Shown here one piece after another: positions 1 to 5,971 of a stretch of DNA of 7,498 nt. The notes under the pieces are model-generated. The model saw only the letters and a program-made list of their open reading frames with translations. It made no database searches and had not been told where the DNA came from. Position 1 is the first letter of the stretch. Each line of letters starts with the position of its first letter. The stretch covers positions 1 through 7,498 of the forward strand of contig JAIRXX010000260.1 of assembly GCA_031268065.1 (NCBI GenBank). The letters are read 5' to 3'. The position numbers were made by a program, and so were the translations under genes. The DNA is from Propionibacteriaceae bacterium. Lineage in GTDB: Bacteria > Actinomycetota > Actinomycetes > Propionibacteriales > Propionibacteriaceae.

Positions 1-320
1 CCCAAGTGGCCCGCGCCTCTCAGCCACAGCCCGAAGGGCACTCCGGAGAGTTGGTTCACCGGCTCTCCGCGATGCAGATCGGCCAGGGCATCCACCCATT
101 CGCCGCATCCAGGGATAACGAAACGGATGCCAGCTCGCTTGGCCGCCTCTCGCACCTTGTCCAAGTCGAGAACGGCGGCCTTCCGTGCCAGCGCTCCCCC
201 AGAGGCGAGCAATGCCTCCCAGACAACGACTGGACCCAAATCGACAACAGCTTGGGCTATCTCAACGTTTGCCGGTTCAACCACACAGGACAACGCCATG
301 CGGGCTGAGTGCTCATCCAT
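1..320 (-). CDS. dprA: DNA-processing protein DprA (Smf), N-terminal part, runs off the window
   Basis: DprA binds incoming single-stranded DNA during natural transformation and loads RecA on it in the cytoplasm. Only the first 106 codons lie in the window; the Rossmann-fold core lies outside it, so no catalytic or binding motif can be checked. What is visible is the helical N-terminal region typical of the family: an ARMALSCVVEPAN stretch at residues 6-18, an ALLASGG segment near 40, and a GIRFVIPGCGEWVDALADL segment near 69-87, followed by PFGLWLRGAG, where family members usually have a P-x-x-L-W-x-R-G motif. The ATG at 320 shares one base with the TGA of yifB (TGATG) and has AGGAG five bases upstream (330-326). 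A GTG one codon earlier is a possible alternative. The identification rests on this N-terminal resemblance plus its position directly after yifB, the usual actinobacterial arrangement. Full-length DprA is normally about 300-400 residues. Confidence 0.85.
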   Translation of the reverse strand, partial: MDEHSARMALSCVVEPANVEIAQAVVDLGPVVVWEALLASGGALARKAAVLDLDKVREAAKRAGIRFVIPGCGEWVDALADLHRGEPVNQLSGVPFGLWLRGAGHL

Positions 321-1834
321 CACAACTCCTCTCCGCGCCTCATCGCCAGCGCGGTGTGCAAATGTTCAGCCGTGGGCCGGTCGGCTTGGGCAAGATCAGC
401 TACGGTCCAAGCCAGCCGGAGCACTTTGTCCACCCCGCGAGCCGATAACTGGCCGCGATTCACAGCATCCTCGACCCGTTCGATACCCGCAGGCAGCGAA
501 AGGCTTCGCCGCAGGACAACGCCTGGGACTTCGGCGTTGGTGAGCAACCCGTATTCGCGCAGTCGCACCGCCTGCCGCTGCCTAGCGGCCAGCACCCGTT
601 CTGCCACGGCGGCGCTGCGTTCGGTGGCCCGCAGCGCCGCCCGCAAAAATGAGGCCCGCAATGGACGCATGTGCTGGTGTATGTCAACCCGGTCCAGGAT
701 CGGGCCGGAGACGCGCTCAGCGTAGCGGCGAATCACCCTGGGCGGACATTGGCAATTGGCGCCCGGCGTGGCAGACATTCCACAAGGGCAGGGATTGGCC
801 GCCATGACGAGTTGGAAACTAGCCGGGTAAACCGCTGTCGCCGCAGCTCTGGCGATGACCACCTGCCCAGATTCGAGAGGCACCCGCAGCGCTTCCATCG
901 CTTTCGGGGTGAATTCCGGCGCCTCGTCCAGAAACAGCACTCCACGGTGCGCCAGCGACACCGCCCCCGGTGAAGCGATCCGCGAACCACCACCCACCAA
1001 AGCCGGAACCGTCGCATTGTGGTGGGGATTGGCATAGGGCGGGCGGTGGATCAGCGCGGCTATCTGCCTGCCCGCCAAGGAATGAATGGCGGAGACGGCC
1101 AGCGCCTCGCTGGGTGTTAGATCGGGCAATATCCCCGGCAGCCGTTCGGCCAGCAAGGTCTTCCCCACCCCGGGCGGGCCGTGCAGATAGAGGTGGTGCC
1201 GTCCGGCGGCAGCCACTTCAACCGCCCATTTTGCCTCCACCTGTCCGGCAACGTCAGCCATGTCGATCTTCGCGTCCGGCGTGGGCGCCACTTCATCAGG
1301 CGATGGAGGGCAGCTTCCAGCGCCGCCGCGCAGCACATCGAACAATTCAGGCAGATTGCTCACCCCGGTGATCGCCAGCCCCTCCACCAAGGCCGCCTCC
1401 CGCATTTGAGCGGCTGGGACGACCACATTGGTGAAACCGTGCTGCTGGGCGCCTAACAGCGCCGGGAGCAGCCCCCGCACCGGGCGCACCCGGCCATCGA
1501 GGCTCAGCTCCCCCAGGATGACCCGTTCGGCCAAAGCTTCATTGGGACACAATTCTTTTGCCGCGCCCATCGCGGCAACGATGCTCAAGTCATAATGGGA
1601 GCCAGCTTTCGGGAGCGTGGCCGGGGATAGGTTAATCGTCACCGGATCGGATGGCCAACCCAATTTGGCGGCGGCCATCGCCGCCTTGCAGCGTTCCTTG
1701 GACTCCGACAGGGCTGTGTCCGGCAATCCGACGAGAGTGGTCTTCGGCAGGCCGCAGCCGATATGCACCTCCACCTCGACCATCGCCCCGGCAAGTCCGA
1801 TCAACGCCACCGACCAGGCGCGGGCGGGGTTCAC
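320..1834 (-). CDS. comM: YifB/ComM family Mg-chelatase-like AAA+ ATPase
   Basis: This is a 504-residue protein of the YifB/ComM family. ComM is a hexameric helicase that promotes branch migration when transforming DNA is integrated. The order is an N-terminal domain with a Lon-protease-like fold (about 1-165, including GLPDTALSESKERCKAA and the LGELSLDGRVRPVRG segment), then an AAA+ Mg-chelatase core (about 190-385), then a C-terminal sensor-2 helical domain (about 405-500). Walker A is GPPGVGKT at 219-226 and Walker B is VLFLDE at 299-304. Two cysteine pairs, C349/C351 in NPCPCG and C361/C363 in CQC, form the family's probable metal-binding insert. SGPILDRVDIH is at 376-386, and SARGVDKVLRLAW, with the likely sensor-2 arginine, is at 464-476. 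The start is GTG at 1834, overlapping the yraN stop as GTGA, with AAGGAAGG-type purines about 8 bases upstream. It is intact, the usual length, and translationally coupled to yraN and dprA. Confidence 0.95.
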   Translation of the reverse strand: MNPARAWSVALIGLAGAMVEVEVHIGCGLPKTTLVGLPDTALSESKERCKAAMAAAKLGWPSDPVTINLSPATLPKAGSHYDLSIVAAMGAAKELCPNEALAERVILGELSLDGRVRPVRGLLPALLGAQQHGFTNVVVPAAQMREAALVEGLAITGVSNLPELFDVLRGGAGSCPPSPDEVAPTPDAKIDMADVAGQVEAKWAVEVAAAGRHHLYLHGPPGVGKTLLAERLPGILPDLTPSEALAVSAIHSLAGRQIAALIHRPPYANPHHNATVPALVGGGSRIASPGAVSLAHRGVLFLDEAPEFTPKAMEALRVPLESGQVVIARAAATAVYPASFQLVMAANPCPCGMSATPGANCQCPPRVIRRYAERVSGPILDRVDIHQHMRPLRASFLRAALRATERSAAVAERVLAARQRQAVRLREYGLLTNAEVPGVVLRRSLSLPAGIERVEDAVNRGQLSARGVDKVLRLAWTVADLAQADRPTAEHLHTALAMRRGEEL

Positions 1835-2190
1835 AGCCCTATTCCTTCCTTGTGAGTGAGCCTCGGGGCGATACCGTCAGCGAGCAACACGCCGATCCCG
1901 TCGAAGCGGATTTGCCGGGTGAAAATTTCCTGGGCGCGGAGCCAGCAAATAGCCAACGAGCGCAGCTTGCGCATTTTGGCGACGGTGATGGCCTCCAGCG
2001 GCGGCCCGAATCCCCCGCCACGACGGCATTTCACCTCGCAGAAGACCACCACACCTGCCGGGTCTCTGGCCACGATGTCCAATTCACCCGTAGGGCAGCG
2101 CCAATTGCGATCTAAAATCTGCCAGCCTAACGAGCACAGATGCTCTGCCGCCAGATCCTCTCCAAGTTGTCCGGTCTCTCGCCTATCCAC
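1831..2190 (-). CDS. yraN: YraN family (UPF0102) endonuclease-fold protein
   Basis: This 119-residue member of the UPF0102/YraN family has a restriction-endonuclease-like fold of the PD-(D/E)xK type. The visible signature is G-E-L-D-I-V-A at 35-41 (D38) followed by F-C-E-V-K at 50-54 (E52, K54), spaced as in the family active site. A conserved E11 lies in the first helix (GEDLAAEHL). The C-terminal RFDGIGV (95-101) is also family-typical. The biochemical substrate of the family is not firmly established; a nuclease acting on DNA ends or branched DNA is an inference from the fold and from its constant neighbours yifB and dprA. The start is GTG at 2190 with GGAGG (2201-2197) six bases upstream. 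The gene ends by overlapping the yifB GTG start, so the two are coupled. The length matches the family (about 115-130). Confidence 0.92.
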   Translation of the reverse strand: MDRRETGQLGEDLAAEHLCSLGWQILDRNWRCPTGELDIVARDPAGVVVFCEVKCRRGGGFGPPLEAITVAKMRKLRSLAICWLRAQEIFTRQIRFDGIGVLLADGIAPRLTHKEGIGL

Positions 2191-2210
2191 TGCGCACCTC
2201 CACTCCCAGC

Positions 2211-2216
2211 ATTATC
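2211..2216 (-). promoter_or_regulatory. Candidate -10 element upstream of yraN
   Basis: On the minus strand GATAAT stands 20 bases before the yraN GTG, one mismatch from the consensus TATAAT. At 17 bases spacing the -35 position reads GAACGG, a poor match, and there is no extended TGn. A transcript starting about 7 bases downstream would have a very short leader containing the GGAGG ribosome site. Its placement in the only sizeable gap of the row favours it, but the match alone is weak. Confidence 0.25.
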
Positions 2217-2253
2217 TGCAAACAGAGCCAAGACCGTTCAGCGAATCATCAGC

Positions 2254-2281
2254 CTGTGGAAACCAAAATCGCTATCCACAG
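2254..2281. repeat. 7-bp inverted repeat made of two DnaA-box-like sites
   Basis: CTGTGGA (2254-2260) and TCCACAG (2275-2281) are perfect reverse complements separated by 14 bases. Read outward from the spacer, the right half on the minus strand is TGTGGATAG, eight of nine bases of the DnaA box TGTGGATAA. The left half on the plus strand is TGTGGAAAC, seven of nine. It could be a regulatory operator, a DnaA-binding pair or a hairpin; the arms are short enough that chance is possible. Confidence 0.4.
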
Positions 2282-2385
2282 CCAAAATTGTCGAACTCAG
2301 CCACCGCGATAGTTAAGCCGGGTCGCATCACGCCCGCGAGAGCAGCCCGCAGCGAACCAGGCGATGTGGCCGCAGGCGCTGAAGC

Positions 2386-2697
2386 TCAGAGATCGTCTGG
2401 GACGCTCAAATCTGAGTGGGCTATCTCTTCGATGGAGACATCTCGGAAGGTGAGCACTTTGGCGCTCTTCACGAAACGGGCTGGGCGGTACATGTCCCAC
2501 ACCCAGGCGTCACCCATCGAGACCTCGTAGTAGACATCTCCACCCTCGGTACGGACCTTGAGATCGACCGCGTTGCACAGGTAGAAGCGCCGCTCCGTCT
2601 CCACCGCGTAGGTGAAGATGCCAACAACGTCCTTATACTCGCGGTAGAGCTGCAATACCAGCTCGGCCTCGTATTGTTCAAGATCTTCAGCGCTCAT
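2386..2697 (-). CDS. DUF2469 family protein, actinobacterial, function unknown
   Basis: This 103-residue protein matches DUF2469, a small family confined to Actinomycetota and usually found next to rnhB. Its function is unknown. Family-typical segments are the N-terminal MSAEDLEQYEAEL, then LQLYREYKDVVG, a VETERRFYLCNAVD stretch, and DAWVWDMYRPARFVK with VLTFRDVSIEE near the C-terminus. It is acidic at both ends, has no signal peptide or membrane segment, and is presumably cytoplasmic. I chose the ATG at 2697 because family members normally begin MSAEDLE. The reading frame continues upstream to an ATG at 2730, which would give 114 residues and overlap the end of rnhB by 20 bases, but that start has no clear ribosome site. 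The chosen start has AGGG about 11 bases upstream, which is also weak. It lies 13 bases after the rnhB stop, so the two are very likely co-transcribed. Confidence 0.88.
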   Translation of the reverse strand: MSAEDLEQYEAELVLQLYREYKDVVGIFTYAVETERRFYLCNAVDLKVRTEGGDVYYEVSMGDAWVWDMYRPARFVKSAKVLTFRDVSIEEIAHSDLSVPDDL

Positions 2698-2710
2698 AAC
2701 GTAGACAACC

Positions 2711-3307
2711 CTATCGCGCGGCTGGGACATTATCGAAGCTGAGCCTGTGTTCCGGGCACGGCCCCAGCCGGTCCAACACCTGCTGGTGCGCCTTGGTGCA
2801 ATAACCCTTGTGTACGTCGAAGCCGTACTCCGGATACTCCAGCTGCAGTTGGTCCATCATCCGATCACGGGTCACTTTCGCCACGATGGACGCCGCCGAT
2901 ACGCAGACCGCCACCTGGTCGCCCTTCCAAATCCCCAAGCTCGGGCAGGGCAACCCATCCAGGCCGAAGCCGTCTATCACCGCATATTCCGGGCTGGGAG
3001 ACAACCGCAAGATCGCCCGACGCAAGGCGGAGAGATTCGCCTGCTGGATGCCGAGCCGGTCGCACTCCGCAGCCGGGACCGCCACACACGCCCAAGCAAG
3101 GGCATGGTCGGTTATCCGGGTATAAGCCTCCGCGCGCGCAGCCGCAGTCAATTTTTTCGAGTCTACGATGCCCGGAAGGTCAATCCGGGGCCAAATCACC
3201 GCCGCCGCGACCAAAGGCCCGGCACACGCCCCACGCCCAGCCTCATCGGCTCCGGCGATGAGCGAGAACCCAGCGTCGAACAATTCCCTCTCGTAGCTGC
3301 TGGTCAT
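2711..3307 (-). CDS. rnhB: Ribonuclease HII
   Basis: RNase HII cleaves RNA in RNA-DNA hybrids and nicks DNA 5' of single misincorporated ribonucleotides, starting ribonucleotide excision repair in the cytoplasm. The 198-residue protein has the full type 2 RNase H signature. GADEAGRG at 19-26 supplies D21, E22 and the GRG loop. AVIDGF at 109-114 supplies D112, and IWKGD at 126-130 supplies the fourth acid, D130. SAASIVAKVTRDRMM at 137-151 is the conserved metal-site helix region. HKGYCTKAH at 166-174 contains the tyrosine (Y169) used by the family for the 2'-OH at the junction. The length is normal. The ATG at 3307 overlaps the lepB TGA as ATGA, and no good ribosome site is visible, so translation is probably coupled to lepB. 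It is followed 13 bases later by the DUF2469 gene. Confidence 0.96.
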   Translation of the reverse strand: MTSSYERELFDAGFSLIAGADEAGRGACAGPLVAAAVIWPRIDLPGIVDSKKLTAAARAEAYTRITDHALAWACVAVPAAECDRLGIQQANLSALRRAILRLSPSPEYAVIDGFGLDGLPCPSLGIWKGDQVAVCVSAASIVAKVTRDRMMDQLQLEYPEYGFDVHKGYCTKAHQQVLDRLGPCPEHRLSFDNVPAAR

Positions 3308-4605
3308 CCATTGACACAGGGTTGGATTTCCCCGTATATCACTGGATCGGGCGGAGGCGGCTCAGTGGGCGCGGGTATCTGGTCGAAGCTGGACGGCCGG
3401 GAAATGCCCATGAAACGGGAGAAGGGGTAAACCCGCGCTATCGCCGTGCCGACCACATTTTCCACCGGCACGAAACCCATGATCCCCGGTGGCCCGCCGT
3501 TCGTTGGATCAGGCAGGTGGCAGCGCGAGTCCATCGATGAATTGCGATGGTCGCCCAGCACGAAAACACGCCCCTCGGGGACGATCACGTCGAAAGAACT
3601 GATCGACGGATCAACCAGCTGCCCGGTCACCGGATCCTGGTAAAGATAGGTGTCCTCCTGCAGCGGCGTCCCATTGATGGTGACCCGACCCTGCGCGTCG
3701 CAGCAAGACACCCGGTCTCCGGGCATGCCGATGACCCGTTTGATCAGGTATCCGACGCTCTCGTCCGGGGCAAGCCCGACGAAGACCAGCGCCCCGGTCC
3801 ACCAGCCGTATTCCTTGGGAGTCTCGTGCAGCCAATTCTGCGTGTCGCGGAAAACCACCACGTCGCCGCGGCTGAACCCGGTGAGCTTCTGCACCGCCAC
3901 CCGGTCGTCTCGCCTGATCAGATTCTCCATCGATCCAGATGGGATCTCGTACAACTGCACCACGAACATGCGAAGCAGGGTAGACGCGATCAGCGCGCCG
4001 ACCATGACGATGGCGATCTCGCGCGCCCAAGAGCCGAAGATTTGCAGCCCGGTGCGCTTGGGTTTCTCCGGCTTCGCCTTTTCGGCCTTTCCCGCTTTGT
4101 CCCGCTTCTTGCGTTTCTTGCCTGGCTTCGCCAACTGCTCCGCATCCGGTGATTCAGCCTGCTGTGGCTCAGCCGCGACGATGGGATCAGAAGCAGCCTC
4201 CACCGGCGTGATCGGGGCAAAAGTCGGCTCGGCGGCAAAGGCCGGATCAGCGGCGAAAGCAGGACTTGGGGCAAAAGCAGAGTCGGCGGCGAAAGCGGGG
4301 TCAGCTAAGAAATTTTGATCCCCGCCAAACGCCGTCGCAGCCGACAGTTCCGCCGTACCCGGAGCCGCAGCCAAGAAAGAATGCGCTGCTGGCGCCAGCG
4401 GAGCAGACGTCGCCAACGGGCTCGCCGGGAAACTGGCAAAATCATCAGCAGGCGCCATGCCGGAAGCGACCACATCTGGGCTGTTGGGAGGTGGCGCTAA
4501 AAACTGCTGCTCCACCGGGGGTTGCGGCTCCTCCGGTCCCGGACCAGCGCCGAAGAGATAGAAATGTCCAGAAGACGCGCTATCGTCCAACTCTTCGTCC
4601 ACCAC
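3304..4605 (-). CDS. lepB: Signal peptidase I with long N-terminal cytoplasmic extension
   Basis: LepB removes signal peptides from exported proteins on the outer face of the cytoplasmic membrane by a Ser-Lys dyad. Residues 1-160 are acidic, Ala/Pro/Phe-rich low complexity with a hexapeptide repeat (F99-F129). Residues 160-184 form a lysine-rich block. One membrane segment lies at about 194-216 (IAIVMVGALIASTLL). The catalytic domain follows: IPSGSMENL at 221-229 (nucleophile S225), YLIKRVIGMPGD at 286-297 (general base K289), and box E GDHRNSSMDSR at 351-361. The C-terminal tail is proline-rich. At 433 residues it is much longer than minimal signal peptidases (about 180-320), entirely because of the N-terminal region. 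The start is GTG at 4605; a second GTG follows immediately at 4602 and has better spacing from the GGGGG ribosome site (six bases), so either may be used. It lies 47 bases after the rplS stop codon and overlaps rnhB by four bases. Confidence 0.95.
   Translation of the reverse strand: MVDEELDDSASSGHFYLFGAGPGPEEPQPPVEQQFLAPPPNSPDVVASGMAPADDFASFPASPLATSAPLAPAAHSFLAAAPGTAELSAATAFGGDQNFLADPAFAADSAFAPSPAFAADPAFAAEPTFAPITPVEAASDPIVAAEPQQAESPDAEQLAKPGKKRKKRDKAGKAEKAKPEKPKRTGLQIFGSWAREIAIVMVGALIASTLLRMFVVQLYEIPSGSMENLIRRDDRVAVQKLTGFSRGDVVVFRDTQNWLHETPKEYGWWTGALVFVGLAPDESVGYLIKRVIGMPGDRVSCCDAQGRVTINGTPLQEDTYLYQDPVTGQLVDPSISSFDVIVPEGRVFVLGDHRNSSMDSRCHLPDPTNGGPPGIMGFVPVENVVGTAIARVYPFSRFMGISRPSSFDQIPAPTEPPPPDPVIYGEIQPCVNG
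4219..4308 (-). repeat. Five tandem 18-bp units inside lepB
   Basis: Five consecutive, imperfect 18-bp units fill this stretch exactly, with boundaries at 4219, 4237, 4255, 4273 and 4291. Read on the coding strand, they encode residues 100-129 as a degenerate hexapeptide close to A-A-D-P-A-F, with phenylalanine at every sixth position (99, 105, 111, 117, 123, 129). The period is in frame, so gain or loss of units would leave the signal peptidase domain intact. The repeat lies in the cytoplasmic extension, upstream of the lysine-rich block. Confidence 0.85.
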
Positions 4606-4655
4606 AGACCCCCATTCCGAGCCAGGTACAGCTTGAAGTGAGTCGCGCCGCCTGT

Positions 4656-5006
4656 TTAACGGTCGCGCTTCTCCTTGATCTTCGCAGCTTTTCCGCGCAA
4701 ACCGCGCAAATAGTACAACTTGGCGCGTCGTACGTCGCCGCGGCGCTCCACCTCAATCTTCTCAATGATCGGGGAGTGCAACGGGAAGGTGCGCTCCACA
4801 CCGGCGCCAAAGGATACTTTGCGCACAGTGAAAGCCTCAGCGATCCCAGAGCCAGTGCAGGAGATGCACACACCGGCAAAAACTTGGATGCGGGAGCGGT
4901 TGCCCTCAATCACTCGCACATGGACTCGGATCGAGTCTCCGGGGCGAAAATCGGGAATATCGTCTCTCAGGGCCGCCTGAGTTACTTGCGCCACCACGTT
5001 GCTCAT
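4656..5006 (-). CDS. rplS: 50S ribosomal protein L19
   Basis: L19 sits at the interface of the 30S and 50S subunits and contributes to an intersubunit bridge. The 116-residue protein is of normal length. Its N-terminal half contains [20 protein letters not shown] (21-40) and FAGVCI. The C-terminal half contains [20 protein letters not shown] (59-78), [20 protein letters not shown] (81-100) and a basic [14 protein letters not shown] tail. The start at ATG 5006 is fixed by the family N-terminus (MSNVVAQV) and by GAGG eight bases upstream (5018-5015). The open frame continues further upstream to 5102, but that extension is leader sequence. An oddity is C47-I-S-C50, where I would expect roughly V-I-A-R followed by Q-G-x-G. 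lepB follows after a gap of 50 bases. Confidence 0.97.
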   Translation of the reverse strand: MSNVVAQVTQAALRDDIPDFRPGDSIRVHVRVIEGNRSRIQVFAGVCISCTGSGIAEAFTVRKVSFGAGVERTFPLHSPIIEKIEVERRGDVRRAKLYYLRGLRGKAAKIKEKRDR

Positions 5007-5095
5007 AATATTTTCCTCGCCAGTGCTACAGGTCACTTCGTCTAGTCGTTGGATGCCGCCGCTTTCCCCCTGTAGCAGGACGCTACGGCACGCAA
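5007..5095 (-). promoter_or_regulatory. Structured rplS leader with competing hairpins
   Basis: Between the candidate promoter and the rplS start, the transcribed strand has three related segments. GTAGC (5086-5082) can pair with GCTAC (5076-5072) to form a small hairpin with loop GTCCT. Alternatively, the segment TGCTACAGG (5077-5069) can pair over nine bases with CCTGTAGCA (5032-5024), which ends five bases before the GAGG ribosome site. Both structures use the same middle segment, so they exclude each other. The loop of the first hairpin contains TCCT, which is complementary to the AGGA of the ribosome site. This looks like a translational or ligand-responsive leader. Control by L19 itself is an inference from the general habit of ribosomal protein genes. 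Confidence 0.5.
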
Positions 5096-5101
5096 ACAAC
5101 A

Positions 5102-5130
5102 ATCATGCCACAAACCGCTACCGGGGCGAA
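5102..5130 (-). promoter_or_regulatory. Candidate extended -10 promoter for rplS-lepB-rnhB-DUF2469
   Basis: On the minus strand TTCGCC (5130-5125) and CATGAT (5107-5102) are separated by 17 bases. The -10 hexamer matches TATAAT at four positions and is preceded by TGG, giving an extended -10 (TGn). The -35 matches only three of six. The element lies just after the sdhB terminator and would start transcription near 5095, immediately before the first leader hairpin, which is where an rplS promoter would be expected. Confidence 0.4.
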
Positions 5131-5148
5131 AATCGCCTGGAACGCAAA

Positions 5149-5177
5149 GGTGGCCCCGGCTTCACGCCAGGGCCACC
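5149..5177 (-). terminator. Hairpin terminator after sdhB
   Basis: The minus strand forms a 12-bp stem containing one G-U pair, closed by a five-base GTGAA loop. The outer eight pairs are GGTGGCCC with GGGCCACC, and the inner pairs are T-G followed by GGC with GCC. It starts 17 bases after the sdhB stop codon and is followed by TTTGCGTT, a short U-tract as is usual in GC-rich actinobacteria. It separates the sdh transcript from rplS. Confidence 0.8.
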
Positions 5178-5194
5178 AATACGCCGTCAGCAGC

Positions 5195-5971
5195 TCACTT
5201 GCCGTCGCCCTTGAACAGAGACGCGATCAGGTCGCGGTTCAACTGGGCGATGGTGTCGAGCGGAATCTCCTTCGGGCAGACCGCCGCGCACTCGCCAATA
5301 TTGGTGCAGCCGCCGAAATTCAGCAGGTCATGCTGCCCGAGCATTTTCTTCACCCGCAGCGGGCGTTCCGGCTGGCCTTGCGGCAGCATGGCCAGATGGG
5401 TGATCTTCGCAGCCGTGAACAACATGCCCGAGTGGTTGGGGCAGGCCGCCACACAGGCTCCGCAGCCGATGCAGGTGGCGGCGTCGAAAGCCCGGTCGGC
5501 TTTCCGCTTGCTCACCGCATTGGCATGGGCGTCAGGCGCCGCGCCGGTGTTGACCGACACGTAGCCGCCAGCGGCGATGATCTTGTCCAACGCCGAACGG
5601 TTTACCACCAGATCCTTGATGACCGGCAGCGGGCCAGCCCGCCACGGCTCAATTGTGATCACGTCGCCATCGTTGAAGTTGCGCATGTGCAACTGGCACG
5701 TCGTGGTCGCCACCGGTGAATTCCCCCGGCCGTGGGCGACGCCGTTGATGACGATGCCGCACATGCCGCAGATGCCCTCACGGCAGTCATGGTCGAATGC
5801 CACCGGATCGGCGCCTTTGACGGTGAGTTCTTCGTTGAGCAGATCGAGCATTTCGAGGAAGGACATGTCCTTCGACACCCCGCCCAACTTGTACTCGACC
5901 ATCTTCCCGGGCGCCTTCCCATCGGGCTGGCGCCAGACACGCAGAGTCAGATTCATCAGATTCCCGCTCAC
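5195..5971 (-). CDS. sdhB: Succinate dehydrogenase/fumarate reductase iron-sulfur subunit
   Basis: SdhB passes electrons from the flavoprotein to the membrane cytochrome b subunit through three iron-sulfur clusters on the cytoplasmic face. The 258-residue protein has an N-terminal ferredoxin domain with C63, C68, C71 and C92 for the [2Fe-2S] cluster. Its C-terminal domain has [12 protein letters not shown] (167-178) and [14 protein letters not shown] (220-233). By family rule C167, C170, C173 and C232 bind [4Fe-4S], and C177, C222 and C228 bind [3Fe-4S]. All ligands are present. The sequence style, including [20 protein letters not shown] at 122-141, is that of the actinobacterial enzyme with a single cytochrome b subunit. 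The GTG at 5971 overlaps the sdhA TGA as GTGA and has AGAGGAG six bases upstream. An ATG at 5956 is the alternative start, with a weaker site. Sequence alone does not tell whether the enzyme mainly oxidises succinate or reduces fumarate. Confidence 0.95.
   Translation of the reverse strand: MSGNLMNLTLRVWRQPDGKAPGKMVEYKLGGVSKDMSFLEMLDLLNEELTVKGADPVAFDHDCREGICGMCGIVINGVAHGRGNSPVATTTCQLHMRNFNDGDVITIEPWRAGPLPVIKDLVVNRSALDKIIAAGGYVSVNTGAAPDAHANAVSKRKADRAFDAATCIGCGACVAACPNHSGMLFTAAKITHLAMLPQGQPERPLRVKKMLGQHDLLNFGGCTNIGECAAVCPKEIPLDTIAQLNRDLIASLFKGDGK

Larger units (their letters stand above)
2191..2385. other. Non-coding gap between the DUF2469 gene and yraN
   Basis: About 195 bases separate the DUF2469 stop from the yraN GTG. 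This is the longest gap in an otherwise tightly packed gene row. I find no convincing gene, tRNA or strong terminator. The gap contains a perfect 7-bp inverted repeat (2254-2281) and a -10-like hexamer near 2211-2216, each listed separately. It probably carries the promoter region of yraN-yifB-dprA, but read-through from the upstream genes cannot be excluded, because no T-tailed hairpin follows the DUF2469 gene. Confidence 0.6.

Noticed and set aside
2191..2385. Replication origin suggested by the DnaA-box-like repeat
   Set aside because: Only two imperfect boxes, no AT-rich unwinding region, and no dnaA, dnaN or rpmH nearby.
2297..2500. Small minus-strand frame of 67 residues covering the DUF2469 3' end and part of the gap
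   Set aside because: It overlaps the DUF2469 gene in another frame, is Arg/Ser/Cys-rich, and has no supporting ribosome site or family resemblance.
2698..2730. Eleven extra N-terminal residues for the DUF2469 protein
   Set aside because: They overlap the rnhB end, lack a clear ribosome site, and family members usually start MSAEDLE. Not fully excluded.
2747..3430. 227-residue plus-strand frame opposite rnhB and the lepB 3' end
   Set aside because: Shadow of rnhB; it has no recognisable motif, and the coding evidence on the minus strand is unambiguous.
4266..5045. 259-residue open frame on the plus strand across the lepB/rplS junction
   Set aside because: It is antisense to two well-recognised genes, has low-complexity Pro/Arg/Gln-rich composition typical of GC-rich shadow frames, and resembles no family.
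5007..5102. Upstream in-frame extension of rplS by 32 residues
   Set aside because: L19 normally starts at the MSNVVAQV position, the ribosome site matches that start, and the extra codons coincide with structured leader sequence.
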